From Rikenellaceae bacterium (GTDB lineage: Bacteria > Bacteroidota > Bacteroidia > Bacteroidales > Rikenellaceae): a stretch of 64,000 bases of DNA. The stretch is from positions 128,251-192,250 of the forward strand of contig SUZM01000002.1 in NCBI GenBank assembly GCA_015059965.1. Reading direction: 5' to 3'. Both the position numbers and the translations under genes were made by a program. Under the pieces are notes generated by a model that did no database searches, was not told where the DNA came from, and worked only from the letters and a program-made list of their open reading frames with translations. Position 1 is the first letter of the stretch, and each line of letters begins with the position of its first letter. Of this stretch, positions 54,058 to 63,269 are shown in pieces.

Positions 54058-57000
54058 TTATTTCTCCAGCTCGTCGCACATCTTGTTGATGCAGTCGGTA
54101 TAGAGCTTGTAGGTAGCATCGTTCGGGTTGTTGCGACGCTCGGCGAAGATCTGGTTGCCCAGCTCGACGAGGGCCTTGACCAGCTCCTCACGCTTCGAGA
54201 TGTGGAGGTACTCCTCGGCCATGCGGCTCTTGACCTCGGCCTGCAGCTGGCGCATGTCGGCCACCTTGGCACTCTCGGTCTCGTGCAGCTCGGAGAGCTT
54301 CTCGCCGTAGACGATCGTCGAGAGGATCTGGCCGCGGTGGTTCTTGCGCAGCTGGCAGTAGCTCTTGCGGCCCGTGCCGTCTCCCGTCTCCTGCAGGTCG
54401 ATGATACCCATGGCAATACCAAGCAACATATCGTTCAGGTAGTTCTTCGGGTCGAATTTCTCCACGAAGAGCGAGGGGTACTGGCGGCCGTCACCCTCAA
54501 GGTGCAGCACCAGACGGTTCACCTCATCGTTACCCTCCGGCAGGGCCAGATCGTACTTGGTCTTCAGGTGCTTCACATCGCTCACCATACGCAGCGGGAA
54601 GCTGTAGGTCAGGCTCATAACCGTAATCTCATTGATGCGGGGGCTGTCGGTGGCGAAGCTGACCGTACCCTTGTGGCCGCTGATGCTGCTGCGGAATACC
54701 TCCTTCAGACGCTCCGTGAACTCCTTGTGCTTCTCCGAGGTGGGCATGGTGATCTGCACGGTCGAGAACATCAGGTTGGTCTGCGGGATGGGGGTGGGGT
54801 TGTTGGCCAGGCTGATACCCACCTCCGACTGATCGAACGTGAGGTAGACACCGGCCGAGTTGATGATGCTCTCGGCAAACTCGCGCAGGGCATCGTTCTT
54901 GTCGCTCGAGCCGTACTGCTCATAGAGCTGGTCGATGATGTTCTTTCCAATCACCGGCTTGCGACCCTGCAGCAGGGTCTCGTGTGCCGACTTCACGCCG
55001 TTCATGCACTCGCTCTCCATGATCTCGAGAATCATATCCTCTCCGGCCTCTTCTACCAGGCGCGAGAAGGAGATCTTCTCGCCACAGAGGCCAGCCAGGC
55101 GGTTGCGGATCGCCTGATTCTGGCTGTTCTGGGTCTCCTTATCCAGGCGCAGCATGTTGGCGAACTGGTGTACGGGCTCCGGATCGTAGTAGCGTACCAC
55201 GGCATCCTTGAGCGTAACGCCTGAAGCGATCTCCTTTTCGGTGCAACGTACGTTGATCTGCTTCTCGGCCATCTCCACAGCCTTTGTGAAGCGGTTGTTG
55301 ATCTCCTTGATATCCGAATCCAACTCGCCGAGCTCGATCTTCACCTGGGCCAGCAACTTCTTGGCAAACTCCGAGGCCTCAACCTCCGTGCGCAGGATGC
55401 AGATCTTCTCCAGATTGGTCGTGTAGTCCTGGTAGATGTTCTTCTTCTTACCGAAGGCGGCACCCAGGAAGCCGGTGTGTGCCCACTCCTGCTCCATCTG
55501 CGCCTTGCGCTCGGTCAGCTCGGTCAGCTTGCGCGTCTTCTTCTGCGTGGCAGCCTCGAAGCTGTCGAGCATCTCATCGAGGTACTCGTTCAGCACGACC
55601 ATGCGCTTGATGATGGCCGACATGGGCTCCTTGCCGCTGAGCCACAGCTCGAAGAAGTCCTTCTCCACCTTCTTGCGGATCTCCTGGGCGATCTCGTTCT
55701 TCGAGCGCTCCTTGAGCTCGTAGAAACGCTTTACACCCACTTCGCGGAACTTCTGATCGAAGCGCTGGTTGCAGAGGGTCGTCAGACCGCTCAGGGCCTG
55801 CGACTCGTTGTTCTGCCAGGCGGCCATCGAGAGCTTCGGTACGATGCTCTTCCAGTCGTCCTCGATCGTCTTCCACTTGGCGGCAATCTCACTCTCGAGG
55901 ATTCCTTCGGAGAGCATCAGCTGGCTCTCGGTGAGGCATACGCGGTGGCGGAAGGCCTCGCCCTCGGCTCCGGCGATCTTCGAACGGTAGTCCTCGTTCT
56001 TGGGTTCATCGCAGTAGCCCTGGTCGTCCGTCCAGTTGTTGTACTTGAACTGGTAGAGGGCCTGGCGGGCCATCGTATAGGTCAGGAACTCCTGAATCTC
56101 CGACTCGGGGTTCACGATGCGCTTCAGACCAAAGGCCTTGAAGACCTTCGAGCGTACCGGTACGGCATCCTCCTTGTTCTCGGCATTCTCATCGAACTCA
56201 TCCTTCGGATCGACATTTTCGGTCGAGTAGCAATCCTTGAAATCGCGCGTGTTGTTGTCCTCGCGCAGGGTGATGTAGTGGAATGCAAGGTCCGAAACCA
56301 GCACGGGAAGCTCATCCTTGGTGTTGATGATCTTGCCGTTCTCGTTGGCATTCGTATAGATGAAGGCGGCATTGTAGACATTTTCGTCGCAGGGTACGAA
56401 CTCGAACTGGGCCGTTACGTCGTGCGGCTTGAAGGCACCCACCTTCAGGGCGTTGAGCTCCGTGAGGGCGGCGTAGCCGTTTGCGTGGTAGAGGCCTTTG
56501 TCCCAGTTGGGCAGCGGCGAGCGCTCGGGAATCTGGCAGTAGAGGATGATCTTGTAGGAGCGACCGGCCTGCGGGGGATACTCCTTGCGGGTCTGGGCCA
56601 CCAAATCGACAATCGAACCCGAACCCGTACCGCCAGCCAGACCGGCAAAGACGTGGAACGTCACATCCTCGTTGCTACCCACGGCTTGTACGCGCTTCAC
56701 CTGATTCGTGAGGATGGCGCGGTAGTCGTTGGCGCTGCACGAGAAGAGGAAGCGACCCAGGCGGCGCTTCTGGGCGGCAGCACCGTCGTCACCGACATTA
56801 CCCACGATGTTGGCCCAAATCTTCTTGCTGCCAATCCACTTCGAGATGCCGGGGTAGTTCTCTACGCTGGCGAGCTGCGAACCGAGCGAAGCCTCGCGGA
56901 TGTAGAGGAAGTTGTCCTTGCCCAGGCGCGAATCCTGACCCATCACCTTCCAGGTCTGGTCTTTGGGATCCATCATCTCCTTGCTCGAATCCACATAGAT

Positions 57001-57120
57001 GAAACCGATGGGGAGCTTGCGGCGCTCCTCTTCGGAATACTCTTGGAACATGCGCTTGCGGAAAGCCTTCAAAATCTTACCTCCGGTACCACCGATACCG
57101 ATTAAAATGTGATTGTCCAT
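54058..57120 (-). CDS. Large tubulin/FtsZ-superfamily protein (tubulin-like operon, gene 2)
   Basis: A 1020-residue soluble protein. The N-terminal about 290 residues have the nucleotide-binding landmarks of the tubulin superfamily: LIGIGGTGGKI (residues 6-16, the first glycine loop) and FAGLAGGTGSGSIVDL (158-173, the tubulin signature loop GGTGSGS). HANGYAALTELN (212-223) may be the ribose/base-binding region. The domain fits the Tubulin_2 type of bacterial tubulin-like proteins (Pfam PF13809), not FtsZ itself. Long helical, coiled-coil-like stretches follow (about 465-550 and 565-625), and the C-terminal about 250 residues are of mixed secondary structure. No signal or membrane segment is seen. 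It probably binds GTP and assembles or scaffolds near the inner membrane; polymerisation is untested. Confidence 0.83.
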   Translation of the reverse strand: MDNHILIGIGGTGGKILKAFRKRMFQEYSEEERRKLPIGFIYVDSSKEMMDPKDQTWKVMGQDSRLGKDNFLYIREASLGSQLASVENYPGISKWIGSKKIWANIVGNVGDDGAAAQKRRLGRFLFSCSANDYRAILTNQVKRVQAVGSNEDVTFHVFAGLAGGTGSGSIVDLVAQTRKEYPPQAGRSYKIILYCQIPERSPLPNWDKGLYHANGYAALTELNALKVGAFKPHDVTAQFEFVPCDENVYNAAFIYTNANENGKIINTKDELPVLVSDLAFHYITLREDNNTRDFKDCYSTENVDPKDEFDENAENKEDAVPVRSKVFKAFGLKRIVNPESEIQEFLTYTMARQALYQFKYNNWTDDQGYCDEPKNEDYRSKIAGAEGEAFRHRVCLTESQLMLSEGILESEIAAKWKTIEDDWKSIVPKLSMAAWQNNESQALSGLTTLCNQRFDQKFREVGVKRFYELKERSKNEIAQEIRKKVEKDFFELWLSGKEPMSAIIKRMVVLNEYLDEMLDSFEAATQKKTRKLTELTERKAQMEQEWAHTGFLGAAFGKKKNIYQDYTTNLEKICILRTEVEASEFAKKLLAQVKIELGELDSDIKEINNRFTKAVEMAEKQINVRCTEKEIASGVTLKDAVVRYYDPEPVHQFANMLRLDKETQNSQNQAIRNRLAGLCGEKISFSRLVEEAGEDMILEIMESECMNGVKSAHETLLQGRKPVIGKNIIDQLYEQYGSSDKNDALREFAESIINSAGVYLTFDQSEVGISLANNPTPIPQTNLMFSTVQITMPTSEKHKEFTERLKEVFRSSISGHKGTVSFATDSPRINEITVMSLTYSFPLRMVSDVKHLKTKYDLALPEGNDEVNRLVLHLEGDGRQYPSLFVEKFDPKNYLNDMLLGIAMGIIDLQETGDGTGRKSYCQLRKNHRGQILSTIVYGEKLSELHETESAKVADMRQLQAEVKSRMAEEYLHISKREELVKALVELGNQIFAERRNNPNDATYKLYTDCINKMCDELEK

Positions 57121-57194
57121 AATGATGCTGTTTTATTTTATTAGTTTTGTTTTTCTTAGTCGTTTGGATACCCTCATGCAGGGTGGAGGCTCTG

Positions 57195-57755
57195 TTAAAG
57201 GTCGTCCAGATTATACATTTGCCAGGAGGCGGCGTAGCGCTGAGCCCGATTGGCATCCCAGATTAAAAGCCCTGCGGCCAGAGCCATCGCCCCCAGAGCC
57301 CAGAGGAGCCGTGCCCAGATGTAACTGCTCACCTCGCCGCGCACCTCGCGATAGTAGGCGGTGGCCATTGCGGCGGCATTCGTGCTCACGGCGTTGATCT
57401 CCTGGCTTCCCACGTTGAGGAATTGTTCGGCCCCGGGTACCTGTTGCTTGAGCAGGGCTGCCAGCTGATCTTCCGAGAGGCTGTGGCCCGCCAGCTGAGC
57501 CTGGGTGATGGTGGTCGTTGCTGCACTCCAGGCGTGGTCGATCTGACGACGCACGCGAACGGCTCCGAACAAAAAGATGCTCTCGGCAAGGATAAAGAGA
57601 AGAGCGACTCCGATAATCAGCAGAGGCTTGGGTTCGGCGAGGTTGTAACGCGCATAGACTCCCCGCGGAAGGAGAATCAGTAAAATACCGACGGCACCGC
57701 TTACTACAACAGCCAACAGCAGGGCGGTAAAGAGTTCTTTGAGCACAAAAAACAT
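57195..57755 (-). CDS. Three-TM membrane protein (tubulin-like operon, gene 1)
   Basis: A 186-residue protein with two N-terminal membrane helices (about 9-31 and 45-66), a soluble segment of about 80 residues, and a third helix near the C terminus (about 148-168). The middle segment is Ala/Gln/Ser-rich and probably helical (AGHSLSEDQLAALLKQQVPGAEQF). No family is recognised. It is the first gene after the only clear promoter of the operon. A 74-bp gap separates it from the tubulin-like gene. Confidence 0.7.
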   Translation of the reverse strand: MFFVLKELFTALLLAVVVSGAVGILLILLPRGVYARYNLAEPKPLLIIGVALLFILAESIFLFGAVRVRRQIDHAWSAATTTITQAQLAGHSLSEDQLAALLKQQVPGAEQFLNVGSQEINAVSTNAAAMATAYYREVRGEVSSYIWARLLWALGAMALAAGLLIWDANRAQRYAASWQMYNLDDL

Positions 57756-57772
57756 AGACGAAATTTGCTTTT

Positions 57773-57789
57773 CCGAAGATTCTCTTCGG
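57773..57789 (-). other. Hairpin in the leader of the tubulin-like operon
   Basis: CCGAAGA-TTC-TCTTCGG is a perfect 7-bp stem within the predicted leader, 18 bp before the first start codon. It might affect translation or stability. Confidence 0.4.
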
Positions 57790-57820
57790 GGAGGGTAATT
57801 TATGTTGGGTTATCAAAATA

Positions 57821-57851
57821 CAAAATTAAATAAAAATCAACAAAAAAGCAA
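57821..57851 (-). promoter_or_regulatory. Promoter of the tubulin-like operon
   Basis: On the minus strand TTG (57851-57849), 20-bp spacer, TAATTTTG (57828-57821). It lies about 66 bp before the first gene and is the only exact match I find between here and the operon terminator. Confidence 0.72.
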
Positions 57852-58084
57852 GTTTTTCGACAAAAAAGGTTGTGAGCCGACACTCGTTTATCCTGAAAGG
57901 CGCTTGGAAATTTGGAGCGCTTTCGCTGAAGGGGTTATCTGTTGCCGGATTGGAGAAGAGCCCTCGAACGGGTGATAAATTGCAGAAGCCGGGTGCGCTA
58001 CGCCCGGCTTCTGTGAAAGTTCTATCTTTTCGGAGTTTGTCTCCTCCCTGCCCCTTTTTTGTTTGAGGTCGATCAAGGGGAGGG
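57852..58084. other. Intergenic stretch between lptD and the tubulin-like operon
   Basis: No gene seen. Besides the operon promoter upstream, it holds the 11-bp stem described as the lptD hairpin. Short frames here lack any recognisable feature. Confidence 0.45.
57983..58013 (-). terminator. Hairpin downstream of the LptD-like gene
   Basis: CAGAAGCCGGG (57983-57993) and CCCGGCTTCTG (58003-58013) form a perfect 11-bp stem about 70 bp after the stop. The following minus-strand sequence is only weakly T-rich, so efficiency is uncertain. Confidence 0.55.
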
Positions 58085-60928
58085 TTAGTACATGTTGTCG
58101 TACATACTCTGGCTCTTGTCGTACTTCAGATCGGCCAGCGATGCAGCCTTGATGCCGATATTGAAACTCCACTGTTTATAGTGGCCGAAGGGTACCCAGT
58201 TGAAGGACATCTGCCAGCAGTGCAGGTCGCGTGTGATGGAGATCTGCGAGGTGGTCAGTTTGCGTTTCATCAGGTCGAAACCGCCTTGGAGTGTAAGACC
58301 CATCTTGGGGGTGATATTGACGGAGGCATTGAAGCCAAGGGTTTGATCCACATTGCGTTTTACGCCTGTTGTTCCGTTGTTTACATAGCTTGTGCGGTAG
58401 TTTACGCTGTAGTTGAAACTCAGGTTCCAGGGGATCGAGAAGTCGTAGTAGGCCTGCGACATATACTGCCTTCGAAGGACGGGGTCCATCTGTCCGTAGG
58501 GGTCGAAGAAGGGGTTTTGGTACTCGGGCGGGATGGTGGTGATATCGTTGATGGCAGGTTGCGACTTATCCTCGCGCGATTGGAACGAGTAGCCGAACGA
58601 CCAGCCGGTCGAGATGATGCGGCCCGGGAAGAAGAGCTTGTTGATGCGTTTACCCTCGGGGGTGACGCGGTAGGGGTCGAGCGTGGCGTTGAGGTTCAGG
58701 CCGAAGTTGCCGAACAGGGTGGTGCGGAACGAGAGCTGAATGTTGGAGAGTCGCATCGAGTCGGCGGCGAAGTTGTAGGAGCCGCTGATGCGGAAGTCGT
58801 CGATCAACTTGACCTTCTTCACGCCGGAGGTGTCGCGCTTGCTGAGCACCTTGATCTCGAGGTTCTGCGAGAGCGAGAAGTTAAGCGAGGCCGAGAGCTT
58901 GCCCGAGGGAACACCGTAGGCGTTGTCGGCAAAGGGCGAGTAGACGGTATGCTTGCCCAGCGTATCGCTCTGGACGACCTTGTAGTAGCCGTAAGTCATC
59001 TTCGTAAAGTCGGGCGAATAGCTGAAGCCCACGGTCGGGGTCAGCGTATGGCGCACGGCCTGAAGTTTCTGCTGTCTGTGTTTGTTCTTGGCGCGATACA
59101 TACCGTAGATCGTCGTCGAGGCCGAGAGGCTGGTCGAGTAGTCGTACAGGCGCCAGAAACCATACTCCGGGTCGAGATAATCGACCTGGTTGGTCTGAGG
59201 ATTCCATTGGCGCTCCTGCTTTTTGAAGTACCAACGCTCGGTGTAGTTGAACGAGGGCGAGATGTTGATGTAGTTGAAGAGGTTGAACGAGGCCGATACG
59301 GGGATCTTGTGTTCGATACCGTGCTTCATCTTGTCCAACGATTCGCTGGTGAAGACCTCCGACTCGGTCGTGGAGAGCGAGTTGGTCATCTTGGCCGAGT
59401 ACTGCATCGAGATCTTCTCATACCAACGGGCCTTGCCCATCGCCTCCTTGCGCTTGAAGGGGTAGATGCGCGAGACGTTGAAGACGATCGTGGGAAGGGT
59501 GATCGAGATGGTCTGATTTTGCGAGTTCTGCGACACGGACATATTGGCCGAGAGGGAGAAGGGGGTGCCGGCCCAATTCTTCGAGTAGGAGATCGAGGAG
59601 TTGGTCTGGGTCGAGAGCATGTCGTTGAGGTTGGTGGCCGAGTAGCGGCTGTAACCGCTTGTGGCGAAGTTCACCGAGGCCGAGAAGGTCGATCCGGGGT
59701 TGGCCTTCGGGTCCTGGGTGTGGGTCCACTTGAGGCTGAAGTTGCTCTGCTTCAGGTAGTCGGGCTCGCCCTTGTCGCCCGTCTTGATGTTCGAGTACTG
59801 GAAGTTCAGGCGGCCGTTGTACTTGTAGCGCTTCACATAGCGCGACTCGGCCGAGGCCTCCCACGAGCCCAGCGTATAGATACCGCCTCGGATGGCCAGG
59901 TCCATGTAGTCCTTGAAGGTGAAATAGTAGCCCAGGTCGCGGAAGAAGAAACCCTTGGTGGCATCCTCGCCATAGGTGGGCATCAGCAGACCCGATTTGG
60001 GACCCGAACTGATGGGGAAGAAGCCCTCGGGGATACCCAGGATGTAGATCGGCACATCCTCCAGCACGAAGTAGGCGGGGCCCGTTACCACCTTCTTGCC
60101 CGGGATCACCTTGGCCTTGGTCATGGCCAGGTAGAAGTGCGGGTGGTCGGTATGGTCGCAGGTGGTGTATTTGCCGTCCGAGATGTTGATCGTGTTGTCC
60201 TTCATCTTCTTCACATGGCCGCCTACAAGCCAGCCGTCACCCTCCTGCGTGGCCACGCCCTTGATCTTGGCCTTGCCCGAGTTGATGTTGTAGGTGATCG
60301 TGTCCATCGTGTAGGAGGAGCTGCCCTGGGTAAAGACCGGGCGTACGATCTCGGCTTCGCCCTGCACCGTGTCGGCCTTGCCGTAGGCGTAGATCTCCTT
60401 GGTGGTCATATCCATCTGCATGAAATCTGCCTTCAGATTCATATCCTGATAGTTCACATCGCCATCGGTATAGATGTAGACCTTCTTGTTGCGCACATCA
60501 TAGATGAGCGAATCCTTGTTCTTTCCCGAGATGATGTCCTCGAGCCCCATGCCGCCGCCGCTTCTCTTTCGGCGCACGGAGTCTCCGGCCAGCGTGTCGG
60601 GCTGCAGGGCCGTGGTGTCGCTGCGGCTTTCGATCAGCGAGTCAATATGTACCGTGAAGAGCGAATCGTCGCGAATGGTGTCGCGTTGCGGGGAGAGGGG
60701 GCTGCCAAGGGCCTCGCGGCCGCGTGCCCGACGTGCCCGCCTGCCTTCGATTCCCGGGGTGGTGAGGCGCGGAGTGCTGTCGCCTGCACTGCGCAGGGAG
60801 ATGCTTTGCAGTGAATCCTGCAGGGCCCGGAAGAGCACCTCGGTCGAGGAGTCGCGACCCAGGAGCGCCTGTCCGAAAAGGAGCAGGATCATTGCCGAAA
60901 GGAGATATTTTGCCTTAAAATGCTTCAA
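58085..60928 (-). CDS. LptD-like outer-membrane LPS assembly protein
   Basis: A 947-residue outer-membrane protein. A signal-like helix (about 8-24) is followed by a disordered Arg/Asp/Ser-rich region (about 45-125). An OstA-type N-terminal domain (about 140-310) has IYTDGDVNYQDMNLKADFMQ and PEGFFPISSGPKSGLLMPTYG, which is diagnostic for the Bacteroidota LptD group. A long barrel makes up the rest. LptD inserts lipopolysaccharide into the outer leaflet. The combination with an amidase and an MCE protein gene divergently adjacent is typical of Bacteroidales. An LptC-like gene is also in the window, but far away. Confidence 0.88.
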   Translation of the reverse strand: MKHFKAKYLLSAMILLLFGQALLGRDSSTEVLFRALQDSLQSISLRSAGDSTPRLTTPGIEGRRARRARGREALGSPLSPQRDTIRDDSLFTVHIDSLIESRSDTTALQPDTLAGDSVRRKRSGGGMGLEDIISGKNKDSLIYDVRNKKVYIYTDGDVNYQDMNLKADFMQMDMTTKEIYAYGKADTVQGEAEIVRPVFTQGSSSYTMDTITYNINSGKAKIKGVATQEGDGWLVGGHVKKMKDNTINISDGKYTTCDHTDHPHFYLAMTKAKVIPGKKVVTGPAYFVLEDVPIYILGIPEGFFPISSGPKSGLLMPTYGEDATKGFFFRDLGYYFTFKDYMDLAIRGGIYTLGSWEASAESRYVKRYKYNGRLNFQYSNIKTGDKGEPDYLKQSNFSLKWTHTQDPKANPGSTFSASVNFATSGYSRYSATNLNDMLSTQTNSSISYSKNWAGTPFSLSANMSVSQNSQNQTISITLPTIVFNVSRIYPFKRKEAMGKARWYEKISMQYSAKMTNSLSTTESEVFTSESLDKMKHGIEHKIPVSASFNLFNYINISPSFNYTERWYFKKQERQWNPQTNQVDYLDPEYGFWRLYDYSTSLSASTTIYGMYRAKNKHRQQKLQAVRHTLTPTVGFSYSPDFTKMTYGYYKVVQSDTLGKHTVYSPFADNAYGVPSGKLSASLNFSLSQNLEIKVLSKRDTSGVKKVKLIDDFRISGSYNFAADSMRLSNIQLSFRTTLFGNFGLNLNATLDPYRVTPEGKRINKLFFPGRIISTGWSFGYSFQSREDKSQPAINDITTIPPEYQNPFFDPYGQMDPVLRRQYMSQAYYDFSIPWNLSFNYSVNYRTSYVNNGTTGVKRNVDQTLGFNASVNITPKMGLTLQGGFDLMKRKLTTSQISITRDLHCWQMSFNWVPFGHYKQWSFNIGIKAASLADLKYDKSQSMYDNMY

Positions 60929-60945
60929 AATTCCAAAAAAAATTG

Positions 60946-60953
60946 TACCTTTG
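60946..60953 (+). promoter_or_regulatory. -7 element of the amidase gene
   Basis: TACCTTTG on the plus strand, full consensus, 93 bp before the amidase ATG and only 18 bp from the lptD start codon on the other strand. Confidence 0.62.
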
Positions 60954-61019
60954 CCGACGCTGTCGGCAAAAACGCCCCGGGTGGGGTGTCGTGCCTATTT
61001 GCGCCCTTTTTTTGCGCGA

Positions 61020-61027
61020 CAAATATA
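61020..61027 (-). promoter_or_regulatory. -7 element of the LptD-like gene
   Basis: Minus-strand TATATTTG, a TAnnTTTG match about 92 nt before the lptD-like ATG. Because it lies beyond the amidase -7 element, the two leaders would overlap in antisense. Confidence 0.5.
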
Positions 61028-61046
61028 GATAAAAAATCGGAGATAG

Positions 61047-62186
61047 ATGAATTTTTTCGCCACTTTTCCCCCATTCGGGAGAGTTTTTACGGCCTTGGGG
61101 CTTTTGGCGGCCTTCCTGTTGTCGGCCCCCGAAGGGCTCTGCGCTGCCGAGCGGCGCGGTCTGAGCGTGGTGGTCATCGATGCCGGGCACGGCGGTCCGA
61201 AGTACCCCGGAGCCAGCTATGGAGGCTACCACGAGAAGAATATCAATTTGCAGGTGGCCTTGAAGTTGGGTAAGCTGATCGAGAAGGAGATGCCCGGTGT
61301 GAAGGTGATCTACACCCGCACCACCGACAAGCAGTTTTCGTCAGACCTGAATGCAGACCTGCAGGCGCGTGCCGATATTGCCAATAAAGCCGAGGCCGAC
61401 CTCTTCATCTCGATTCATGCCAATGCGGCCCGCTCGACGGCGGCCCGTGGCTTTGAAACCCTGATCATGGGAGAGAGCGAGAAGGAGACCCGCCTGAACG
61501 AATCGGTCCTCTATGCCAACAACAAGGAGGAGTTTCTGGATATGTCCGATGAGCGCACGGCGGCCATTGTCAGGGCCTACATCCAGAACCTGCAATTCAC
61601 CTATGGCCGCTATAGCGAGGCCATGGCCCGCATTGTGCAAAAGAGCTATGCGAAGGCGGGTTACCATGACCGTGGAATCAAACGTCAGCCCCTGAAGGTG
61701 CTCTATGCCACCGATATGCCGAGTATTCTGACCGAGATCGGCTTCATGTCGAATGCCGCGGAGCTCAAACAGATGACCTCCGAGAAGGGGCAGGCGACCA
61801 TTGCGCGGGCGTTGCTGGGTGCCGTGAAGGACTATGCGGCCTATGTCGAGGAGACACTCCTGGAGGAGACCGCCTCGGCAGATCCGGTGCAGACGGCCCC
61901 TTCGGCAGAGGCAGACAAGGCTCCGGCCGAGGTGGAGGTCAAGGCCCCGGAATCGGGCTATACGATTCAGCTCCTGGCCTCAACCAAATCATTGAAGCTC
62001 AACAGCTCGGAGCTTAAGAACTACCGCGGCAAGTGTCGGGAGTATACCGCCTCGGGACGTTACTGCTACAAATATTGCTACGGCACCTACGCCACAAAGC
62101 GGGCCGCGGAGGCCGACCTCAAGGAGGTGCGCAAGAGTTTTAAGGATGCCTATGTGGTCCACTTTACGGGAACACAGATCCGGTAG
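61047..62186 (+). CDS. N-acetylmuramoyl-L-alanine amidase with C-terminal SPOR-like domain
   Basis: A 379-residue exported peptidoglycan hydrolase of the Amidase_3 type. The hydrophobic signal segment spans about 13-33. The zinc site is intact: His in IDAGHGG, Glu in YHEKNINL and His in FISIHANA; the catalytic Glu is in ILTEIGFMSN. The C-terminal about 80 residues (SGYTIQLLASTKSL through DAYVVHFTG) resemble a SPOR domain, which binds denuded glycan strands at division sites. It cleaves the bond between MurNAc and the stem peptide, most likely during cell separation. A promoter lies about 93 bp upstream; an MCE gene follows after 93 bp. Confidence 0.93.
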   Translation: MNFFATFPPFGRVFTALGLLAAFLLSAPEGLCAAERRGLSVVVIDAGHGGPKYPGASYGGYHEKNINLQVALKLGKLIEKEMPGVKVIYTRTTDKQFSSDLNADLQARADIANKAEADLFISIHANAARSTAARGFETLIMGESEKETRLNESVLYANNKEEFLDMSDERTAAIVRAYIQNLQFTYGRYSEAMARIVQKSYAKAGYHDRGIKRQPLKVLYATDMPSILTEIGFMSNAAELKQMTSEKGQATIARALLGAVKDYAAYVEETLLEETASADPVQTAPSAEADKAPAEVEVKAPESGYTIQLLASTKSLKLNSSELKNYRGKCREYTASGRYCYKYCYGTYATKRAAEADLKEVRKSFKDAYVVHFTGTQIR

Positions 62187-62279
62187 TGAGGTGAAGTTTT
62201 GCCTCGAGAGTGCAGGAGATCTGAAGGCTCTTGCGCCCGAACAAGAATGAGAAAAAGTAAAAAAGTAAAAAATAGAGCA

Positions 62280-63269
62280 ATGAAAAGAGAGGTAAGAATC
62301 GGAATTTTCGGTGTGGCGATGATCCTCTGCGCCTGGGCCGGCATACGATTTTTGAGCGGCATAGACATCTTCAGCCGCAATGTAGACTATTTTGCTGCCT
62401 ATGATGAGGTTACCGGCATGCAGGAGGCTTCGCCCGTTTTGATGCGCGGCGTGAAGATCGGTACCGTCACGGAGATCATCTTCGACTCCACGGAGAGCGA
62501 AAAGGTGCTCCTGCGCCTGACCGTGAAGAAGCAGTTCGTGATCCCCAAGGACTCGGAGGCCCGCATGGTCAGCAGCAGCATCATGGGAGGCAAGGCCGTG
62601 GAGATCATCACCGGCACCTCGCCCGAACGATTGGAGAAGGGCGATACGCTTCGCTCGACCGTGGTGCCCGATATGTTGGCCTCGATCGATCCCATTATGC
62701 AGAAGGTGACCACCCTGGCCGATGAGCTCACCGCAACGCTCGAGGCGCTGCATGGCGTGGTGGAGAGCAATGCCGGCAACATCGAGGGGATGACCACCCA
62801 CCTGAACTCGCTCTCGGGTAACCTGGATCAGATCCTGAGCTCCGAGAAGGAGGGCCTCACCAAGGCCGTGCGCGGCATCTCGGAGTTCTCGGTAGCATTG
62901 GGCGACAATGCCGGACGTCTGGACTCGCTGATGGCCAACATGAACACCTTCTCCGAGAAACTGGCCGAGGCCCGCGTGGTGGAGCATCTGGACAAGACCC
63001 TCTCGGAGTTGAGCAGTGTGCTCGCTGAGATTCGCAGTGGCGATGGAACGGTCGGCAAACTTCTGACCGACCAGGAGCTTTATGCCCAGCTGACCCAGGC
63101 GAGCGAGAACCTCTCGGCCCTCTTGGCCGATCTGAAGGAGCATCCGTCGCGCTATGTCCACTTCTCGGTCTTTGGCCAGAGTGATGAGAAGCAGGCGGCC
63201 AAGGCGGCCCGCAAGGCTCAAAAGGCCGAAGCTCAGCGCCTGAAGGATTCGCTCAAAAACGCCCGTTAA
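62280..63269 (+). CDS. MCE/MlaD-family lipid transport protein
   Basis: A 329-residue protein with one N-terminal membrane helix (about 6-26) and an MCE domain (about 38-120: VTGMQEASPVLMRGVKIGTVTEI). A long helical, coiled-coil-like stalk follows (about 140-290) and a Lys/Ala-rich tail ends it. MCE proteins form hexameric rings that shuttle phospholipids between membranes with Mla-type ABC systems; permease and ATPase genes are not adjacent. The start is taken as ATG 62280 (MKREVRIG); ATG 62247 would add 11 basic residues and is less likely. Confidence 0.9.
   Translation: MKREVRIGIFGVAMILCAWAGIRFLSGIDIFSRNVDYFAAYDEVTGMQEASPVLMRGVKIGTVTEIIFDSTESEKVLLRLTVKKQFVIPKDSEARMVSSSIMGGKAVEIITGTSPERLEKGDTLRSTVVPDMLASIDPIMQKVTTLADELTATLEALHGVVESNAGNIEGMTTHLNSLSGNLDQILSSEKEGLTKAVRGISEFSVALGDNAGRLDSLMANMNTFSEKLAEARVVEHLDKTLSELSSVLAEIRSGDGTVGKLLTDQELYAQLTQASENLSALLADLKEHPSRYVHFSVFGQSDEKQAAKAARKAQKAEAQRLKDSLKNAR

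Noticed and set aside
54058..57120. The large tubulin-like protein as the cell-division protein FtsZ
   Set aside because: It is about three times longer than FtsZ, the C-terminal FtsA-binding tail is absent, and no ftsA, ftsQ or mur genes are near.
58181..60814. An 877-codon open frame antisense to the LptD-like gene
   Set aside because: It lies wholly opposite a confident gene, has low-complexity Val/Gly/Arg/His-rich composition and no domain. Long antisense frames arise from the strong codon bias here; similar shadows oppose dnaG, the mut genes, the suf genes and the PpiD-like gene.
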